From Elmis aenea (Eukaryota; Arthropoda; Insecta; Coleoptera; Elmidae): a stretch of 64,000 nt of DNA. The position numbers and the translations under genes are program-made. Under the pieces are notes generated by a model. The model was given only the letters and a program-made list of their open reading frames with translations, was not told where the DNA came from and did no database searches. Numbering within the stretch: position 1 is the stretch's first letter; the number at the start of each line of letters is the position of its first letter. This document shows, in pieces, positions 57,794-64,000 of this stretch. Location: contig OX393578.1 of the NCBI GenBank assembly GCA_947652605.1, forward strand, positions 34,849,470-34,913,469, in the 5' to 3' direction.

Positions 57794-59584
57794 AATAATA
57801 ACTATTTTAAAAAAATAAAGACTACTTTTGTTTTTGTTATTTTCTATGTAATTATTATTAAAGTAAAATACGTACAACAGATTTTACAAGTGAAATTGTT
57901 TGTTTATCCTATCTTACATGAAGTACGATTATTTTTATATTTTCCCAAAAATAGTGGGTTTGTACACCGGCGGCCAAGTACCCATGACCGGCACTGACTA
58001 ATTTAATGATGTTATGTAAACAAATTTAAAAGTTTTATCGCTAAAACTTCGAATATATATAGTATTATATAGTCAGGCGCAATAGTAAAACGAATAAATT
58101 CGTTCGCAATATATTCCACAAACCTTAATATTTTCAAAATTTATTGTCGGAAAGGAGCTTTAAACGACTTAAGGAGGTAAATGATTGTGCATATTTTTGC
58201 AATCTTAGTGGAAAACGTATTTATAATAGTTTTCGTTAATATGAGACAAATAAAACATAGGTTTGTAATTTTTTGTGCCCTTCCAAATATTTTCTACTAA
58301 ACAATTATCATAAAAAAAAGGTTCCTAATTCACTTGTTTTGTTAAATACATTACTTAGGTTTACTAACTTGGTAACGTGGTTCAATTTACTTATCTAAAC
58401 TAGTGTAAAACCGATTTTAACACGCTTTAATAAACATACACAATGGCATTAGTTTCTGCATTTTACCGTCGGGTCTAATAGACACTACTATTGATTATTT
58501 TCATTAGAGCTGAATTTCGTTTTCCATTTGCGATTCTGGGATTAAGTTCGACGACCCTAAACACTAACTAAATTGAGGTATTGAGCGATCAATAAAAGCA
58601 ACAATAAAAACAAACAAAAGACTTCTGCTGTCTTTTTTGTTTAACCGGCGATCGACATTTGTTACATACCTACCTATTGCATCGTGCACTATAATAAGGT
58701 AGTATTAATTTTCCAAAATGGATCATTTCGAGGTAATTTTAATAGAAAGATTTTATTTTTACATGCAATTCTATAAAATATAAATGCCATTACTTGTTTC
58801 GTTTTTTTTTTTTAAGTTTTCTTAAATGTTTTTGTGAATGAATTTAAACAAGGAAATGACGTCCAAAAATAAATTGACCTATTACGAAAACATACAAAGT
58901 ATTACATTTTCGTCAGACCTGAATGACAACATTTATTTTGAGGATCAGCGTAGGACAGACTGAAATAGTTTTGGTTTATTTGCCATCATAAATGAAAGTA
59001 GACAGATATAAATTATATTTTAACTCTCTCTATCTAACTCTAACTGAACATCCGCTTATAATTATATAGGTAGTCTCAAGCGTTTAAAAAAAAAATTGAG
59101 CAACGTTGTATTGTTTTATCAATGTTAACATTCAAATAACTAAAATAACTTTTGGGTAGTTCTCTTACCATAAAAAATGAACGTTTGGTTTGGTTTGGAT
59201 CTCTTAATAAATCTTCACAATAATTTAAAGTTTTTGAAGCAGACTCTTAATTAAAATACAAGTTATTGGTATCGATGGATTCGTTAGCGTTAGACGATGC
59301 TCCATTTAAATAACCGCTTGTACCACCATAGTTCCATTTAAGAAAATTGACTTTTTAAAAAAATCGATTCCGCAACCTTCAAAGCCGATTAAAGTAACCT
59401 AAATGTCATTTAAAATTTACAAAAGCGTTTTTTGGACAATTGTTGACATAATAAAAATCAATTTATGCAGGTCACGGCACCCAATAAAAAACTAAATTTT
59501 GTTTCAAAAATTTTTTGAGGTTATAAAAAACCTGACCAAAATTGCAGTAATATCAAAAATCGCTTCCTCTTTCCAAAAATGTAA
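57794..59584. other. No gene recognised
   Basis: AT-rich sequence without a supported exon, RNA gene or bounded repeat. Confidence 0.4.
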
Positions 59585-59790
59585 AAATATACAGGGTGTT
59601 CCATTAAAATAACAAATTGGGGTCGTTTCCGGCGAAACCGGAAGTGACAAAAATGTGTGCATGCGCTCAAAAAGCCCGTTTTTTTGCACATACGTATTTC
59701 GTATTATATGTCTAAAATTTCATTTATCCAAAATCAAAACTAAAGAGAAAAAAAGGGATGTACCACACTTCATTTACACCTGGTATGTGC
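59585..59790. repeat. Foldback fragment, family I
   Basis: Begins TATACAGGGTGTTCCATTAA, contains TTTCCGGCGAAACCGGAAGT, and then the block CTAAAATTTCATTTATCC and AAACTAAAGAGAAAAAAAGGG ending at ATTTACACCTGGTA, which matches 13290-13475 and 22030-22150. Single arm. Confidence 0.6.
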
Positions 59791-61196
59791 GACCAGTAAT
59801 ATTTTTCGGTTAAATACACCAATTTTGGAACACGAAAAAGTTTAAACTGTTCGATTATTGTTTTAAAATTGATAATAAAATCAAGTACACAGATGAAGAC
59901 GGAGAGCACTAAAAACAATTAAAGAAATAAAATCACTTTTTTTGCCTCGATCAAACGCATTTTTTATGCTGAATAAATTTATAAACGTCGTTGAACCCCA
60001 TTTGTTGGAAGTTCCCAAACACCTAGAAATTAAATTGGAAAACATATTACTTACCATAAATTTACTGAGTAGGTACATTTTTTTTTTGTACAACCGCCAA
60101 AAATGTTAGTGTAATTATGTTTAATTTCAATTGCTGCTTTTGCTTCTAGTTTTTAACCCACCTTATCGATTGTGTCTTGTGTAAAGAATTTTACGGCGGA
60201 TACATAAAACAACTTGTAATGATCTATAATCAAGCAGGAGCTAATTACGTAATAATTTTGTACCGCAAATTGGTGATGATTAGAAGAACTGCAGACCGTA
60301 GTTAGTAGCTTTATTTAAAATTTTAATATTTTACCTTTAATTCATCCGATTATTTTTTTTTAATTGCATATTATTAAATATTGTTGTGTTTGATAAAGTA
60401 TTAAAAATGCCATGATAATTTACCATAATGTTGCAAGAACAACTTGATGAACTATGTATTGAAGTCAAACAGATTGAGTAATAGTGTTAAATTCTTTTGG
60501 TTCATACTGAGATGTTTTGTTTGACGTTTCAATAAAGTCAGTGTAGTTTCGTGTACTTAAAGATAATTATTTCTTCATCGTTCATGCATCCTTAGATGTT
60601 AAAAGTTTTTGAAAGTACAGTCGTTCAAAATATGCTATCTACAATTGTTATTTTTGTGCATACTTTAACAAAATTATAGCATATTAGTTTCTTAGAGCAG
60701 AACTAAGAGTCGCGCTTGTCAGGGATCACGCAAAAATTCCTTGGGGCCGCAGAAAATTTGAAAAAACAAAAAGTATTTCTTTATTATTATGAATTGTTTA
60801 ATTTTATCTGCATACAAAAAATATATATTGGTTACAATGTTATAATTAATATACAGTTTATGAAATGCACTTACAAAAATCAATTATTTAGTAGTTATTT
60901 CTACCGCACCCCTATAATCCCTGTGCTATGGAATCTGTAGTTAATTTGCGTTATGAAATGGGGTCGGAAGCGCTGTCGTAGAGTACTATATGGCAACGAT
61001 GTTGTTTTTAAAAAATGAAACATAATCTGCAAATTTTATAAATCCATTAACGGTATTAAAAATGTTCACAAATACTTTGTGTAGTTTATGGCTACCTTAA
61101 TTTAAAAATCTTTTGCGGCCATTTAGGTTTGTTTGGTGAAAGAAAGAAATTCCTGCAATTTTAACGTTCTTGTGGATGTGATTGCTAATGAAATTT
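59791..61196. other. No gene recognised
   Basis: AT-rich sequence. CAGGGAT (60720) and ATCCCTG (about 60922) could be ends of a small element, but their flanks do not match. No exon supported. Confidence 0.4.
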
Positions 61197-61480
61197 TTAT
61201 GCAGTTACTCAATAAACGTTAAAAACAAGTTAAAAAAAGAACTTAATACCTACACATCTTTAAAGCCGCGTTTTCCTATCAGCAGGAATTGTACGCGGCG
61301 TAGAACGTAGTAATGCCTCGACCAATCAAGATTTTAATCTCTCTATGTTGATTGGTCGAGGCATTACTACGTTCTACGCCGCGTACAATTCCTGCTGATA
61401 GGAAAACGCGGCTTTAAAGATGTGTAGGTATTAAGTTCTTTTTTTAACTTGTTTTTAACGTTTATTGAGTAACTGCATAA
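61197..61480. repeat. Perfect palindrome with 133-bp arms
   Basis: Arms 61197-61329 and 61348-61480 are exact inverted copies separated by an 18-bp spacer. The inner 61264-61413 is a PIF/Harbinger-like MITE (AGCCGCGTTTTCC ends), a fuller version of the copy at 51712-51837. The outer 67 bp of each arm (from TTATGCAGTTACTC to ACACATCTTTAA) are not part of that MITE as defined by the other copy. Confidence 0.95.
61264..61413. mobile_element. PIF/Harbinger-like MITE, AGCCGCGTTTTCC ends, copy 2
   Basis: Ends AGCCGCGTTTTCCTATCAGC and its complement match the copy at 51712-51837, and both have the loop motif TCTCTCTATGTTGATTGG. Here both arms are complete, including GTAGAACGTAGTAATGCCTC, which the other copy keeps only in its right arm. 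Confidence 0.85.
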
Positions 61481-62928
61481 TAAAATTTATTCGCAGTAAT
61501 TTCAGAAACACAGAAATGCTATAAACATATTTCATAGCTGGCTCTGTGGAGACGACATCTGCCACCGTCTGTTTTATCAATAAAAATATGCGCCTGAAAT
61601 ATTTGGTGTAAATAAAAGTGTCATAAAAAAATTTAATATTTCTATACGAAGCTAAATATTTACGAATTAACATAACGAGGTAAAAATTATGAGTCTTAAT
61701 ATTAAGAAATTTTGAAATATAAATTTATAAATAAAACCCGACCAGTTTCGTCATGATCTCTTCATTTATTTAGTAATATCAAATCGATTATACATTTATT
61801 CGCTGGATAATTTTAAAAGATATGGTACATTGGTACATGTTTAAAAATGTTTAATAGTACGGCACCTTTTTGCAATTGTTTATGGGAAGAAATGGATATT
61901 ATGTGTAGAGAATATAATATATACTTAATATAAACTATCAGATTTTTCAAGTTAAAAAAAATTCTTTACATGCGCCTGTTGCCATAGACTTTGCGAACAC
62001 GCATTGGAATCTTTCAAATGTATTAGAGCATACTTTCAAAATTATTTATATAATAGTTAAAAGCATGTGTTTATCATCTACATTTTTGGACGAGGTCGTT
62101 CAGTAATATCGAATATACTGAGAGACGATACTAAAATCAAGTGAGCAGCGACGAAGCTAATGGTTTTATGGTTTTTGTTAATGCTTGCTTTTTGGGCCTA
62201 ATTGAATTCTAGATCCAAATGAACAAAATTTGTGTAATAGAACAGGGCTTTAAAAGAGACCAAATTAATCGTTTTCGGTTTCCAAAATTGGTAATTAATC
62301 GGTGTGGGCGGTATGTCAATAATGTTAGGGTAACTGAGTGAAAAGGCACGTGTTCGAGGGTTGTTATGGTTAGGCTAAACTAATTACCTTGTTTATACGT
62401 CATGTGGAAGGGTAAAATTCACAAACGACATCTGTTGTTGGCCTGTTCTGGAATACCCAGAAGAAAACACTTAATAATTTGTATATCAATGTTCTATATA
62501 TAGTCTTAGTGCTTGCATTTGCTTTGCGTCTGACAAAAACGTAAATAGAACTACGGGTAAAATCTGATTGTTGTACATACCATAATGGAATGCTTTCTTA
62601 TGAGCTTATGACACATATTTTGGTAATTGATGCCGCCAGTGAAACTTGAATGTCTACAGCTATTCTTGTTTTGTCATAGTAAATAACTTAAGTTTATTTT
62701 AAGTTTGACAGAGTGAAGTGCTTATCATAAATAATTATAGCGCTCTTTTAAATTGATCATTTCAGGTATTAGTTTAATCGAGACGTTATTTTGAATAATT
62801 TTTAAAAGTCTGAGGTGAATTTTATATGCTTTTCATTATTACAATAGTTGATATATTATCACAGAGGTATAGTGTAAAACTGTTGCTTTTTAAAATATAT
62901 GACTGCAATAAAATTCCTTGGTCGAAAT
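61481..62928. other. No gene recognised
   Basis: AT-rich sequence with no supported exon, RNA gene or bounded repeat. Confidence 0.4.
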
Positions 62929-63462
62929 CAGGGGTTTTGAACAGTCCAATTTTTTAGTTGCTCCGCTCCAGCTCCGCTCCGGCATCAAGATGCCTGCTCC
63001 AGCTCCGCTCTGCGCTCCAATTATTAATAAAATAAGTTTTTTTATTTAAAAATTTGTTTTTTAAAACAAAGCTAAAATTTTATGAAATATGTGGAAATGG
63101 ACCAAAAATTACAATATTTGACTCTAAGAAACAAGTGAAGTTAAATAAATGAACAAATTATTGATCTTCAAAAGTTAAAAAAAGAAAAAAAACTTTAAAA
63201 TTTTTCAAAATTCAAATACAAAATAATGAAAATTAATATTCAGAAAAGTTACATTATAATTTTTTTACTTCAAAAAAATCAAATTTAGTTTATTTATAAT
63301 TTTATTAAATACTATTACTATACCTATGAGAATAATTCATAAAAAAAAAATTGTAGTTTATAATAGTAAAGTGGAGCAGTGGAGCAATCAAAATTATTTG
63401 CTCCGGGCTCCGCTCCCATCCGGGCAAAAACCCATTGCTCCGCGCTCCGCTCCAAACCCCTG
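62929..63462. mobile_element. hAT MITE with GCTCCGCTCC repeats
   Basis: The left end CAGGGGTTTTGAAC pairs with the right end CCAAACCCCTG, flanked by a perfect 8-bp target duplication GTCGAAAT (62921-62928 and 63463-63470). Both ends carry GCTCCGCTCC-type repeats in the same rather than the inverted orientation. The centre is AT-rich. Length is 534 bp; no transposase. Confidence 0.92.
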
Positions 63463-63470
63463 GTCGAAAT

Positions 63471-64000
63471 AGTCTACAAATGAAAATACACTATTTTACT
63501 TGATGTGGCCAATAAATTTTTTATGCATTTGTAAGTGGCGTAAAATTAAAAAAAAGATATTAAATCACCCGTTATTACAATCGCTTTAACTTCGTCCATT
63601 TTTTAAATTTTTATATAATACCAATTTTAATTAATAACTGGGTGAAGCTAATGAAGTTAAAACTAAATTTATTTGGTACACCATAAAGTTGGACATCAAA
63701 TTACTTGCACGTTGTTTATTAGATTAAGCAAAGCAATATTATTTTTCGTTAATTTCGTTGTAAACATTACCTGAAAACTGATTGGCTAAGGAGTATTCGC
63801 TGGTTGTATATTTTTCAAGAGAATAGGAAAATTAGGGGGAAAATTAAGAATTTTTCTAATACAATCGCCACGGCCAAGGATGTACAAGTAATATTAATAA
63901 GTACACATTACGATAATGTGAAACTTCTAAGAAATGTGCTGAAGGCATTTTAAAACACGCTTACACACGAGACCTGTGACACTTAAAACTTTTTTAAACT
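63471..64000. other. No gene recognised
   Basis: AT-rich sequence up to the window end, without recognised features. Confidence 0.4.

Noticed and set aside
60720..60922. CAGGGAT ... ATCCCTG as a small hAT element
   Set aside because: The flanking 8-mers do not match and the terminal pairing is only 7 bp.
1..64000. tRNA and rRNA genes
   Set aside because: No stretch showed the paired cloverleaf arms with a GGTTCGANTCC-type box, and no rRNA core was recognised.

Overview
The window is AT-rich, intron-rich animal DNA, almost certainly from an insect. The evidence is a tandem pair of insect-type gustatory receptor genes, an olfactomedin/immunoglobulin gene split into nine visible exons with GT-AG introns, an EMC7 homologue, and a dense load of non-autonomous DNA transposons. 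A beetle is a reasonable guess from the style of the repeats, but the sequence alone does not prove the order.

Layout. From 0 to 13 kb there are only repeats: a 1.87-kb indel-free palindrome, a mariner-type element with plant-Stowaway-like ends, several foldback elements whose ends read TACAGGGTG, a 5'-truncated non-LTR retrotransposon with a perfect 15-bp target duplication, and a hAT element carrying a nested foldback element. From 13.07 to 26.96 kb on the + strand lie nine exons of a secreted or membrane-anchored Ig plus olfactomedin protein (colmedin-like). Its first exons are missing from the window or unrecognised. Its introns carry a mariner, a Jockey remnant, two hAT elements, a PIF/Harbinger-like MITE and a 1.83-kb palindrome.

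From 28.87 to 36.23 kb and 36.87 to 39.67 kb on the + strand are two head-to-tail gustatory receptors with the same three-exon, phase-0 architecture. The first intron of the upstream copy has grown to 6.2 kb through nested foldback and hAT insertions. EMC7 (ER membrane protein complex subunit 7) is intronless on the - strand at 41.04-41.72 kb, with a likely promoter to its right.

From 42 to 64 kb I recognise no host gene. This part holds further hAT MITEs with perfect 8-bp target duplications, a non-LTR retrotransposon tail, PIF/Harbinger-like MITEs, a 14-unit minisatellite inside a hAT element, and a perfect 133-bp-arm palindrome.

The genes do not form an obvious pathway. The two receptors are chemosensory paralogues, EMC7 takes part in ER membrane-protein insertion, and the olfactomedin gene is probably extracellular matrix or adhesion. 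The most striking common theme is that many unrelated long inverted repeats with a shared terminal motif sit between genes and inside introns, where they would be transcribed as long RNA hairpins. Nothing here convincingly amounts to a new enzymatic system.
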